DNA of 64,000 nt from Verrucomicrobiaceae bacterium UBA2429 (GTDB lineage: Bacteria; Verrucomicrobiota; Verrucomicrobiia; Verrucomicrobiales; Verrucomicrobiaceae): the NCBI GenBank assembly GCA_002343505.1, contig DDQZ01000094.1, positions 46,854-110,853 on the forward strand, read 5' to 3'. The notes under the pieces were generated by a model. That model ran no database searches, was not told where the DNA came from, and was given only the letters and a program-made list of their open reading frames with translations. A program made the translations under genes and the position numbers. Shown in pieces: positions 1 through 8,063 of the stretch (within the stretch, counting starts at the first letter, position 1; the number at the start of each line of letters is the position of its first letter).

Positions 1-35
1 GCCAGCGTGGCAAGCAGTGTGGATCGGATGGTCAT
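1..35 (-). CDS. N-terminus of a probable secreted protein, cut by the window edge
   Basis: Reading leftwards from an ATG at 35 gives MTIRSTLLATLA and then the sequence ends. A basic residue followed by a hydrophobic Leu/Ala run looks like the start of a signal peptide. No Shine-Dalgarno sequence is visible upstream. The rest of the gene lies outside the window, so no function can be given. It could also be a chance start. Confidence 0.35.
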   Translation of the reverse strand, partial: MTIRSTLLATL

Positions 36-91
36 GGCTTTGATTTTGGTTTGAATTCAAATGGCTTTATCCGGGGGCAGGTGAAGGCTAA

Positions 92-604
92 GGAACGGGT
101 AATTTTTGCACAAGCATTATTTTTGGGTCCATCCGGGTGCCTGGCCACACCTACCGCATTTTGGTGACCAACCGCGACGAAGACCACGTGACGCTGTGTC
201 GCGATTACAACCAACGTGCCTGCATCGAGCAGCGAATCGAAGAGCTCAAGAACGACCTGGCCGCTGACGGATTCTGCATGAGGCGGTCCTACGCCACAGA
301 GGCGGCGTTTTTGTGCGTGATCTTCGCGTTCAACCTCGTGAGCCTCTACCAACAAGCCACCGGCACGCGCAGCGAGAAGCACTATCAAGGCCCCGCGACA
401 CTGCGCAGCACGGTGTTCATGGGTGGAGCCATCCTCGGCAAGCGGGGACGGCAGCCGGTGCTCCACATCGCGCAAAGCTGGGCTGGTGCTGAGAAGCACC
501 AGCCCTTGATGGGCAACCTCTTGGCGTGGCGAAAACGAACTTCGCCGAAGTTGGAACCTCCTGTTGCCACGCCGCCTCTAAACAACCTCAAAAACGTCGC
601 CTAA
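92..604 (+). pseudogene. IS1380-type transposase, C-terminal remnant
   Basis: The frame is open from 92, after a TAA. From about 137 it encodes a recognisable C-terminal third of a DDE transposase, with YRILVTNRDED, a YNQRACIEQRIEELKND block and a hydrophobic helix before the C-terminus. In the IS1380 family the E in the R..(C/I)EQRI.ELK segment is the last residue of the catalytic triad. The N-terminal two thirds, with the first two catalytic acids, are missing, and no terminal inverted repeats are visible around the fragment. I read it as a dead IS copy. A GTG at 137 could start a short peptide, but nothing suggests that it is used. Confidence 0.7.
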
Positions 605-908
605 CTTCGAAATTCGGGCTTAACTTTCCCTTCCGTTGAGCCAAGCACTTTTTCGCTTGCGGGTATTGTGGGGTTGTTGAGGATCAATCGGGTTCATTCG
701 GCACGAGGACGAGGATGCGGTCCTCATCGAGTGGAACTTCTTGGGGCATTCAGGGGATTTGTTACAGTGGTGGGCGTGCTGCCATGGAAGCTGATTTCAT
801 TGTCATCGGCGGAGATTCATTGTTTGATGACCTGCCAGAGGGCCTATTGGGTTCGAAGGCGGCGATGTCGTAGAGAGGCGCTTTGATGCTTGCGCGGTGG
901 GCTTTTTC
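605..908. other. Gene-poor gap with coding-like scraps
   Basis: No convincing gene is present in these 304 bases. Two neighbouring frames hold protein-like stretches: HEDEDAVLIEWNFLGHSGDL in one (about 700-770) and MEADFIVIGGDSLFDD in another (784-873, ending in TAG). They could be the two sides of a frameshifted small gene, perhaps debris associated with the adjacent IS remnant. A 52-codon frame from an ATG at 715 to 873 is the only intact reading. I recognise no family. Confidence 0.25.
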
Positions 909-3023
909 TCATGCAGGCTCGAAGGCGTTCGGCTGGGGTGTGGAGGCGGCGAGCATTTGCAGTTCAAGCTTGGCATTCTCCGCTCCGAGCTCCCGCAGCC
1001 AGGCCAGTGGACCGCCGAGGAAGGGAGGGTAACCGGTGCCGAGGATCATGGCGAGGTCTATGGCCTCGGGGGTTTGGGTGAGTTTTTCCCGGGCGCAGCG
1101 CGCGGCTTCGTTGGCGAGCAGCAGGGCCAGGCGGTGCTGCACATGCTCCAGCTCGGAGGCGTCGTGCTTCACGGTTTTGCGCTTCACCCTGGCTCCATGC
1201 TTGTAGAAGCCTTCGCCGGATTTTTTACCCAGCTTGCCCGTGCTGACCCTGCGGTCGAGCAGGTCGCTGGCGGCGAGGCGGTCCGGGAAGGCGGCGACGA
1301 GCGTGCGGCCCACATGCGCGGCGACATCGAGCCCGATCTCATCCAGCAGGCGCAGCGGCCCCATGGGCATGCCGAACTCGAGCATGGCCTCGTCAATCGT
1401 TTCCGCCGGGATGCCGCTCTCATAAAGCCGCACGGCCTCAATGAGGTAAGGCATGAGCACGCGGTTGACGACGAAGCCGGGGCTGTCTCTGACCACGACG
1501 GGTGTTTTGCCGAGCTTTTGCACAAAGGCGGTGGCGGTGGCGATGACATCGTCACTGGTGTGCGGTGTGGTGATGATCTCCACCAGCGGCATGCGATGCA
1601 CCGGATTGAAAAAATGCAGGCCGATGACGCGCTCCGGATGAGGAAGCGTCCCGGCGAGTTCCGTCACAGACAAGGCCGAGGTGTTCGTGGCGAGCACGGT
1701 GTCAGGGCCGCAGCGCGCGGCGAGATCGGCGAAGATTTTTTTCTTCAAGGCCATGTCCTCCGTGGCGGCCTCGATGATGATCTGCTCGTGCGTCAAGGGC
1801 ACGCGCGTGTGCTCGGCACTGAGGCGGTCGAGCGCGTCGCGCATCTGCGCGCGGCTCACGGTGCGACGCTTCACACCCTCCTTCAGCAGGCCGTGGATGC
1901 GCTCCATGCCGCGCGCGAGGGCATCCGTGCTGATGTCCTGCATGAGCACGCGCACTCCGCGCGAGGCCAGCCACTGCGCGATGCCCGCGCCCATGACACC
2001 CGCGCCGATGACGGCGGCGTGATGCACCGGTAGGGCCACTCCGCGCGGCCAGGGCTTTTTGTCCGCCTCCTCCTTGCGGAAGAAGAGGTCGATCAAATGC
2101 CCCGTGGCGGGTGTGAGCGCCAGGTCCTGGATGGCATGGCGCTCGATTTCCATGGCCTTTGGCAAGGGCGCGACAGAGGCGCGCATCGTCACCTCCACGG
2201 CACGCAGCGGAGCTTGATAAAGGCCGCGTGTTTTGGTGAGCACGGCCTTTTTCACCTGGCTGGCGATGAAGTGCCGCGCGCCTGGCAGCAGGCTGATGCG
2301 CCCGGTCAGAGAGAGGCGGCGCTTTGGCGCGCCGAGCGCGATGCGGTGATGCACGAAGTCCTCGAAGCGCTCACGCGGCACGATGAAATCGGCGAGGCCA
2401 GCGCGTTTCGCGGCGGAGGGTTTGAGCAGCTTGCCGGTGACGATGAGCTGCAAGGCCGCAGGCAGACCAAGGAGGCGCGGCAGCCGCGTGGAACCGCCCC
2501 AGGCGGGCACCAGGCCGATCTGTGTCTCGGGCAGGCCGAGGCGCGTGCGGTCGCTGTCGCTGACGATGCGGGTGTCGCAGGCCAGGGCCAGCTCCAGACC
2601 GCCGCCGAGGCAGGCGCCATGAATGAGGGCGATCTTGTGCAAGGGCAGCGCGGCGAGGCGGTTGAAGACTTTTTGTCCCAGGCCGATCATCGTCTCCAGC
2701 TGCCGCACGGGAGCGTGGCGCACCGCTTTGAGGTCGGCTCCGGCGATGAAGATGTGATCCTTGGCGCTTTGGATGACGAGGGTCTTCAGCGTGGAGTCAC
2801 GGCTCACGGCCTCCAGGCAGAGGTCGAACTCATGGAGCGTGGTTTCATTCCACACGTTGGCCGCGCCGCCCTCCATGTCGAAGGTGATCCAGGCGGTGCC
2901 GTCCTCGTCCGAGTCGAGGCGGAAATGACGCAGGGATTTCGCACGCATCATGGGGCTGGGAGGGCGCGGGATGAAGGCGTCCTCATGATCCGTTTCGAGG
3001 GATTGGAGAAGTTCCATTTTCAT
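909..3023 (-). CDS. fadJ: Bifunctional enoyl-CoA hydratase / 3-hydroxyacyl-CoA dehydrogenase (FadB/FadJ type)
   Basis: This 704-residue protein is the usual length of a FadJ/FadB alpha subunit and catalyses the middle two steps of fatty-acid beta-oxidation in the cytoplasm. The N-terminal crotonase domain (about 30-220) shows IAGADLKAV, an oxyanion-hole GACLGGGLELALACD and GLPETQIGLVP. Both catalytic Glu residues of the hydratase are kept. The NAD-binding Rossmann motif AVIGAGVMGAGIAQ begins the dehydrogenase part, followed by ATNTSALSVTELA and GLHFFNPVHRMPLVEI with the catalytic His. The open frame extends to 3182, but that part overlaps the thiolase gene. The ATG at 3023 lies 32 bases after the thiolase stop and fits the family start, with a second ATG two codons later. 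It is the last gene of the patatin-ligase-thiolase-FadJ series. No acyl-CoA dehydrogenase is present here, so that enzyme must be encoded elsewhere. Confidence 0.92.
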   Translation of the reverse strand: MKMELLQSLETDHEDAFIPRPPSPMMRAKSLRHFRLDSDEDGTAWITFDMEGGAANVWNETTLHEFDLCLEAVSRDSTLKTLVIQSAKDHIFIAGADLKAVRHAPVRQLETMIGLGQKVFNRLAALPLHKIALIHGACLGGGLELALACDTRIVSDSDRTRLGLPETQIGLVPAWGGSTRLPRLLGLPAALQLIVTGKLLKPSAAKRAGLADFIVPRERFEDFVHHRIALGAPKRRLSLTGRISLLPGARHFIASQVKKAVLTKTRGLYQAPLRAVEVTMRASVAPLPKAMEIERHAIQDLALTPATGHLIDLFFRKEEADKKPWPRGVALPVHHAAVIGAGVMGAGIAQWLASRGVRVLMQDISTDALARGMERIHGLLKEGVKRRTVSRAQMRDALDRLSAEHTRVPLTHEQIIIEAATEDMALKKKIFADLAARCGPDTVLATNTSALSVTELAGTLPHPERVIGLHFFNPVHRMPLVEIITTPHTSDDVIATATAFVQKLGKTPVVVRDSPGFVVNRVLMPYLIEAVRLYESGIPAETIDEAMLEFGMPMGPLRLLDEIGLDVAAHVGRTLVAAFPDRLAASDLLDRRVSTGKLGKKSGEGFYKHGARVKRKTVKHDASELEHVQHRLALLLANEAARCAREKLTQTPEAIDLAMILGTGYPPFLGGPLAWLRELGAENAKLELQMLAASTPQPNAFEPA

Positions 3024-3054
3024 GAGGGTTGGACGGGGTGAGGGTTGGGAAAAA

Positions 3055-4332
3055 TCAATCGCGCTCCAGCAAGGCCGCGCCGCCCTGCCCGCCGCCGATG
3101 CAAAGGGAGACGAGTGCGCGCTTGCCGCCGGACTCGCGGAGTTGGTCGAGAGCGGAAAGCACGAGACGCGCGCCAGTGGCACCGACAGGATGACCGAGCG
3201 CGATGGCGCCGCCTCGCGGATTGAGCTGCTCGTCAGCGATCTCGCCCAAAGGCGCGTCCAGTCCGGCGCGGCGCGCGCAGACAGGTTCTTTGAGGCATTT
3301 CAAAACGGCGAGCACCTGCACGGCAAAGGCCTCATTGATCTCGATGACATCCGCCTGCTCCAGCCTCATGCCGCTGTGGTGCAGCACGGCATCCAGCGCG
3401 CGCACCGGGCCGAGGCCCATGCGGCGCGGGTCGCAGCCGGTGTAGGCGTAGTGGGTGAGTTTGCCGAGAGATTGCCATCCATGACGTGAGGCGGCCTCCT
3501 CGCTCGCCACCAGCAGGGCCACCGCACCATCGGTGATCTGGCTGGAATTGCCCGCCGTGACCGTGCCGTGATGGCGGTCAAACATGGGCTTCAGACGCGC
3601 CAGTTTTTCCAAGCTGGAATCCGCGCGCGCGCCGTTGTCAGCGAGCACTGGATGAAAGCCATGATCGGCCAAATAAAGCGGTGCCACCTCGGCGCGCAGC
3701 TTCTCCGCCGCCGCCAGGGCGCGCTGATGACTGCGCAGGGCGAAGGCGTCCTGCATGTCGCGGCTGATGTGGAACTCGCGCGCCAGCAGCTCGGCGGTCT
3801 CGCCCATGTTCATCTCCACCACGGGGTCGGTGAGGCCGAGTTTGAGACCGATGATGGGAGCGAAGTCGGCCGGGCGGAAGGAGGTCAAGGCGCCGAGCTT
3901 TTGCCCGATGCCGCGCGCCTTGCCAAGCGTGCCGAATTTCTCCGCAGCCTGGCGTGAAAAATAGAGCGGCATGTTGCTCATGCTCTCGGTGCCGCCGACA
4001 AGGAAGACCTCTCCCTGACCGGCGCACATCTTGGCATGAGCGGTGGTCAGCGCTTCCAGGCCGGAGGCGCAATTGCGATGCACAGTCATGGCCGGACGCG
4101 CCTCAGGGATGCCCGAGCGCAGAGCGATGACACGCGCGATGTTCTGCGCGTGAGCCGGCTGGCCGACACAGCCGAAGATGACCTCGTCAACGACCTGCGG
4201 ATCAAAGCCGCCGCGTGTCAGCAGCGCGGACACAGCGGCCTTGCCGAGATCCACCGCATCCTGCCCGGCCAGGACGGTGCCCGCGCGGGTGAAAGGAGTG
4301 CGGATGGCGGAGATGATGTGGAGAGGTTTCAT
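3055..4332 (-). CDS. fadI: Acetyl-CoA acyltransferase (thiolase, FadI/FadA type)
   Basis: The 425-residue thiolase closes the beta-oxidation cycle by cleaving 3-ketoacyl-CoA with CoA. The nucleophilic Cys is C88 in HRNCASGLEAL. The GHPVGATGAR segment carries the active-site His, and the C-terminal LCIGGGQGGA carries the second catalytic Cys. The length fits FadI (about 435) better than FadA (about 390). The gene sits 25 bases downstream of the acyl-CoA ligase and 32 bases upstream of the fadJ-like gene, in an operon-like series, and probably forms the trifunctional complex with FadJ. An acetyl-CoA acetyltransferase cannot be excluded from sequence alone, but the context favours the long-chain enzyme. 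Confidence 0.92.
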   Translation of the reverse strand: MKPLHIISAIRTPFTRAGTVLAGQDAVDLGKAAVSALLTRGGFDPQVVDEVIFGCVGQPAHAQNIARVIALRSGIPEARPAMTVHRNCASGLEALTTAHAKMCAGQGEVFLVGGTESMSNMPLYFSRQAAEKFGTLGKARGIGQKLGALTSFRPADFAPIIGLKLGLTDPVVEMNMGETAELLAREFHISRDMQDAFALRSHQRALAAAEKLRAEVAPLYLADHGFHPVLADNGARADSSLEKLARLKPMFDRHHGTVTAGNSSQITDGAVALLVASEEAASRHGWQSLGKLTHYAYTGCDPRRMGLGPVRALDAVLHHSGMRLEQADVIEINEAFAVQVLAVLKCLKEPVCARRAGLDAPLGEIADEQLNPRGGAIALGHPVGATGARLVLSALDQLRESGGKRALVSLCIGGGQGGAALLERD

Positions 4333-4357
4333 GGCTTTTATGGGGCAAGGATTGGCT

Positions 4358-5851
4358 TCAAGAGCTGAGCGCGGCTTCGCGCTCGGGTGTTTTCGGGCGG
4401 TGGTCGAGGAGCTTGGCCTCTTTCAAAAGCGTGCCGACGCCGAGGCGCTCGCGCATTTCGGGCATGTCGTGGAAATGCACGGCATTGGGGCGGATCTCGG
4501 TGACTTCGGCGAAGCGGTTCACCACGCGGTGTTCGAGGTCGTCTGTGTTGACGCCGTTTTCGGGCGTGACGTGCAGGACGAGCTCGTCCACCTCGTGCGG
4601 ATCGTCGTCGCGTTTGCGCAGCTCGATCTGCCAGGCGGCCACTCCTTTCTGATCGTCGAGCAGGTGCTCGAGGATGTTGAAATTCACCAGCGTGCCTTTG
4701 ACCTTGTCGAGGTGCAGCTCGCGCACCTCGCTGACGCGGCCGATGGGGCCTCGCAAACGCGGGCAGCGACGCCCGCAGTGCGGGCAGGGCTCCCAGGTGA
4801 GGCCGCCGCTGGCGATGTCTCCGGTCCGGTAGCGCAGCACCACGGTGCCGCGCGCGTCGAGCGGGGTGAAGACGATCTCTCCCGGCTCGCCATCCTCCGC
4901 AGGCTGGCCGGTGACTGGGTCCACGATCTCGATCAGGGCGAGGTCTGGGCTGAGGTGGAAGCCGCTGGCCTCAATGCCGGCAGGGCATTCTGGAAAAGCC
5001 ATCTTTGCCTCTGTGAAACCGTAGGTGCTGATGACATGAGCGCCTTCGGAGCCTAGCTCGGCGGCCAGATCCACGAGGCGGGCGCGCAGGCCATCGGCCA
5101 CTTTCTCACCGCCGAGAACGACGCGCTTGATGTTAGGCCAGTGCGCGCCGTTTTCGACACCCTGACGAAGCAGATGATAAAGGAAGGTGGGCATGCCGAT
5201 GACGACATCGGGCTGGATTTTGTCCATGAGGCGCAGGTTTCCCTCCGTGCCCATGGCCTTGCCACCGCCGGTGCTGACCATGAAGGTGCCGAAGCTCAGC
5301 CCGGCATGATGCGCCTGCCAGAAGGCCAGATGCGGGGCGAAGGGGAAGGCATTCAAATGACGGAAGTCCTTCTGCGAGCGCCCGCATTCCATGAGCCTGC
5401 GGCCTGTGATGTCGAGGTTCGCCAGGTCATGCTTCGTAAAGAGAAAGGGCACCGGTTCGGAGGAGCGCCCAGTGGTGCTGGTGAGCAGCACGGGGCGGAA
5501 CTCATGGTCCAGCGCCGCCTGAGTCGAAGCGCGGCCATGCAAGAGCGCGTGGAGGATGACATCCCACTCGCGCTTGAGCGCTGCCTCATCGGGCAGGAGC
5601 ACGAATTCGCGCTGCTGCTCGCGCGGCACGGTGAGGTCGCCCTTGGAGGTAAAAGGCGCGTCACTCCAGTCGGCGAGCGTTTTTAAATCCGCGGGATGCA
5701 GATCATGCTCGGCGAAGAGGCGTCGGTAGTGAGCGCTGTAGGGCAGGACGCGCTTGGCGAGGTAGTCGCGCAGGCGGCGGAGCTGCCACCCGCGCCAGAC
5801 TTCAGGCGGTGTGGAGTCCCACTTCGGGACAGGGGGATGCAGGATTTTCAT
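4358..5851 (-). CDS. AMP-forming acyl-CoA ligase, phenylacetate-CoA ligase-like
   Basis: This 497-residue protein belongs to the ANL superfamily, nearest to the phenylacetate-CoA ligase/CapK branch. Visible motifs are LLTSTTGRSSEP (phosphate-binding loop), ISTYGFTEAKM (adenine and acyl pocket), VLRYRTGD (ribose contact) and CPHCGRRCPRLRG, a Cys4 zinc-knuckle-like element. Such enzymes adenylate a carboxylate and transfer it to CoA. The real start is ATG 5851, inside the 3' end of the patatin gene (50-base overlap). The longer open frame upstream only shadows that gene. Lying between a lipase and beta-oxidation genes, it probably activates the fatty acids released by the lipase, although this branch often uses aromatic acids. 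The substrate is an inference. Confidence 0.85.
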   Translation of the reverse strand: MKILHPPVPKWDSTPPEVWRGWQLRRLRDYLAKRVLPYSAHYRRLFAEHDLHPADLKTLADWSDAPFTSKGDLTVPREQQREFVLLPDEAALKREWDVILHALLHGRASTQAALDHEFRPVLLTSTTGRSSEPVPFLFTKHDLANLDITGRRLMECGRSQKDFRHLNAFPFAPHLAFWQAHHAGLSFGTFMVSTGGGKAMGTEGNLRLMDKIQPDVVIGMPTFLYHLLRQGVENGAHWPNIKRVVLGGEKVADGLRARLVDLAAELGSEGAHVISTYGFTEAKMAFPECPAGIEASGFHLSPDLALIEIVDPVTGQPAEDGEPGEIVFTPLDARGTVVLRYRTGDIASGGLTWEPCPHCGRRCPRLRGPIGRVSEVRELHLDKVKGTLVNFNILEHLLDDQKGVAAWQIELRKRDDDPHEVDELVLHVTPENGVNTDDLEHRVVNRFAEVTEIRPNAVHFHDMPEMRERLGVGTLLKEAKLLDHRPKTPEREAALSS

Positions 5852-6845
5852 GGCGCGTCTCCAGGTTGGGTGTGGGGCGCCCAAGCAGCGCGAGGATTCG
5901 CGGCAGGGCGGTGACCGCGGCCGCGCGTCCGGCGCGGATGTAGCGGTCGAAATTTTCAAAGTCGAACCATGTGCTCTCGCAGAAGAAGGGATGCACCACC
6001 ACATCGGCGGAGCGGCATTCCTTTTCCACGAGGCCAAGCTGCGCGCACATGAGAGCGCGGCGGAAAGTGTCCAGCACATTGCCAAAGGCCAGGAGGTTGA
6101 AGGGGCGCAGCAGGCGGCGCAGCCAGTAGCCGGGGCGCGGGCTTTTGGTGTCAGGCGGTGAGAACATGCCCTTCGGGCAGGAGCGTATGTCCTCAGTCGT
6201 GGGCATGACGTTGACGGCGATGACATGGTCCAGGGCGAAGCGCTCGCGCAGCAGGCCCACGGGCAGCGGCTCCACCGCGCCGCCATCGGTGAAGCGGCGT
6301 CCGTCAATGTGAACGGGAGCGCAGAGGCCGGGTATGGCCGCGCTGGCATGGACCGCCGGCCCGACAGGACCGCTGTCAAAGACATGGGCGGCCATGCTGT
6401 CGAGGTCGGCGGCCACAACGAGGAGGGGTTTTGCGAGCTCCTCGAAGCTGCGCGAGCCAAGCGTGCGCTCCAGATGGCGGCGGATTTTCATGCCGCGAAT
6501 CAGGCCGGTCGTTGGGGGAAAAACAGGGTCTAGCAGACGCAGCAGTGTGCGCCGGTCACGAATCTCGCGCGCCAGGGATTCCAGATCGGAGGGGCCGCAG
6601 CCTGCGGCGTAAAGTGCGCCGACATAAGCGCCCATGCTGGTGCCCGCTATGGCGGCGATGGGGATGCCTGCCTCTTCGAGCACCTCAATGACGCCCACAT
6701 GAGCCAAGCCGCGCGCGCCACCGCCTGAGAGCGCAAGCCCGATGCGCGGAGCCTGTTTTTCCAAAGGCGGCGCACCACCACCGCATACCGGATCCTCCGC
6801 ATTGCGCATCCATCCGGGACGGATTGGATTGAGATTGGTGATCAT
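5802..6845 (-). CDS. Patatin-like phospholipase / serine lipase (RssA type)
   Basis: This 347-residue patatin-domain hydrolase has the oxyanion-hole motif LALSGGGARG (about residue 37), the nucleophile elbow GTSMG and the catalytic Asp in TDGGAVEPLP, which together form the Ser-Asp dyad. No signal peptide is visible, so it is likely cytoplasmic or membrane-associated, and would release fatty acids from phospholipids or acylglycerols. The start is well supported: GGGAGG lies eight bases upstream of ATG 6845, the clearest Shine-Dalgarno sequence in this part of the window. It is the first gene of the minus-strand lipid operon and overlaps the ligase gene by 50 bases. The last 20 or so residues lie in that overlap and may be dispensable. 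Confidence 0.88.
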   Translation of the reverse strand: MITNLNPIRPGWMRNAEDPVCGGGAPPLEKQAPRIGLALSGGGARGLAHVGVIEVLEEAGIPIAAIAGTSMGAYVGALYAAGCGPSDLESLAREIRDRRTLLRLLDPVFPPTTGLIRGMKIRRHLERTLGSRSFEELAKPLLVVAADLDSMAAHVFDSGPVGPAVHASAAIPGLCAPVHIDGRRFTDGGAVEPLPVGLLRERFALDHVIAVNVMPTTEDIRSCPKGMFSPPDTKSPRPGYWLRRLLRPFNLLAFGNVLDTFRRALMCAQLGLVEKECRSADVVVHPFFCESTWFDFENFDRYIRAGRAAAVTALPRILALLGRPTPNLETRHENPASPCPEVGLHTA

Positions 6846-6994
6846 GTTTCATACCTCCCTTCTTGAGAGATGAGACAAGACAACGGGCGCTTTTGTTCAA
6901 GAGCGGACGCCGGTCCAGAACCGCGCGGACATGCCAGAGCGGGTGGGAATCATCGGAAGCGACGAGGTGTGCTCATGCGCATGGACGCGCGGCA

Positions 6995-7897
6995 TCACTC
7001 GTCGAAAGCCTCGGCCACAGGGCGGCCATCCAAGGGATCGGGCGCGGGGATGTCCAGCAGCCACAGCACAGTCGCCGCCGTGTCATAGGTCATGGGTTCG
7101 CGCCCGGTGATTTCGCTCCCTTTGCGCACGCCCTTTCCCCAGGCGATCCAGGGAATCCGTGTGTTGTTCGGGATGGGGTCTGAGTGGCTCTTGTCCTTGC
7201 CACCGTGATCCGCGGTGATGATGACCGTCGTGTCCTCCGCGATGCCCGCTTTCCCAACCGCCTCAATCACGCGACCCAGCGCCTGGTCGCAGGCCTTGAA
7301 CGCTTCCATCTGCTCGTCGGAACCCCAGCCATGTTTGTGTCCGTTAATGTCCACATCCGGCAGGTGAATGAAGCAAAGCCGCGGCTTCCTCTCCACAATC
7401 CATGCCGCCGCGCGCCGGGCCACCTCTGCTGCTGGCACCAGCTTCTTCTCCTCCTCGGCGGGGATGGGGCCGTAATCATACTCGCCTCCGCAATCAAAGA
7501 CATTGAGCGAGTCCTTGAGCCACAAGTGGCGGAATTTGATTTTGCCGCAAAACAGCCCCGTGATGTTTTCAATGCCGGCCTGTTTGGCGAGGGAGAAAAC
7601 CGTGGGCGTCTTCACAAGGCCGCGCAGGGGGAAATATTCGTTCCAGTCAATTTTATGCCGCGCGATGTCCAGCCCCGTGAGCATCGAGGTGTGCGAGGGC
7701 AGCGTCTTGGACGGAATGATGGTGCGCGCCCGCCAGGTGTGCGCGCCCTCCACCACCAGGCGGTCCAGGTTCGGCATCTCCGCCTTTTGCACCAGCTCGC
7801 AGTTCGCCCCGTCAATGCTGACGACGATGACATGGCCGGCGCGCGGCGCGGCGGTGGCAGCGGCGGCGAGAAGGAGAAAAAGGGCGGGAACGCGCAT
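6995..7897 (-). CDS. Secreted type I phosphodiesterase / nucleotide pyrophosphatase
   Basis: This 300-residue protein of the alkaline-phosphatase superfamily has a short signal peptide (MRVPALFLLLAAAATAAPRA). Metal and nucleophile sites can be followed in order: VSIDGA (Asp), TIIPSKTLPSHTSM (Thr nucleophile), HLPDVDINGHKHG (Asp and His) and ITADHGG (Asp-His). The C-terminal His is probably the one near SHSDP. The set matches type I phosphodiesterase/nucleotide pyrophosphatases, which hydrolyse nucleotide or phospholipid diesters in the periplasm. It is transcribed alone, divergently from the Tat-exported protein at 8064, with 166 bases between the starts. The true substrate cannot be read from the sequence. 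Confidence 0.87.
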   Translation of the reverse strand: MRVPALFLLLAAAATAAPRAGHVIVVSIDGANCELVQKAEMPNLDRLVVEGAHTWRARTIIPSKTLPSHTSMLTGLDIARHKIDWNEYFPLRGLVKTPTVFSLAKQAGIENITGLFCGKIKFRHLWLKDSLNVFDCGGEYDYGPIPAEEEKKLVPAAEVARRAAAWIVERKPRLCFIHLPDVDINGHKHGWGSDEQMEAFKACDQALGRVIEAVGKAGIAEDTTVIITADHGGKDKSHSDPIPNNTRIPWIAWGKGVRKGSEITGREPMTYDTAATVLWLLDIPAPDPLDGRPVAEAFDE

Positions 7898-8063
7898 GAA
7901 TGGACGAGGCTGGAATCATGCCGCCCGCCGCCGGCAATGCCAGCGTCTTTTCCGTCAACTGCTCTTTTTAACTGCGCTGCGGGCATCCCGCTGTTGGCCG
8001 AAGCGACAAGACGCGCGGATCACGGCCTGCTATACGCGCCGCCCTGCTCCCGTATTGCTGCTC

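Noticed and set aside
897..3041. Plus-strand open frames of 378 and 314 residues opposite the fadJ-like gene
   Set aside because: Antisense shadows of a conserved enzyme; compositionally biased and without recognisable domains.
3024..3182. N-terminal extension of the fadJ-like protein to 3182
   Set aside because: Lies inside the thiolase coding region and reads as low-complexity Ser/Ala/Pro; ATG 3023 matches the family start.
5852..6460. Extension of the acyl-CoA ligase frame to 6460
   Set aside because: It only shadows the patatin gene in another frame; the ligase family starts at the ATG at 5851.
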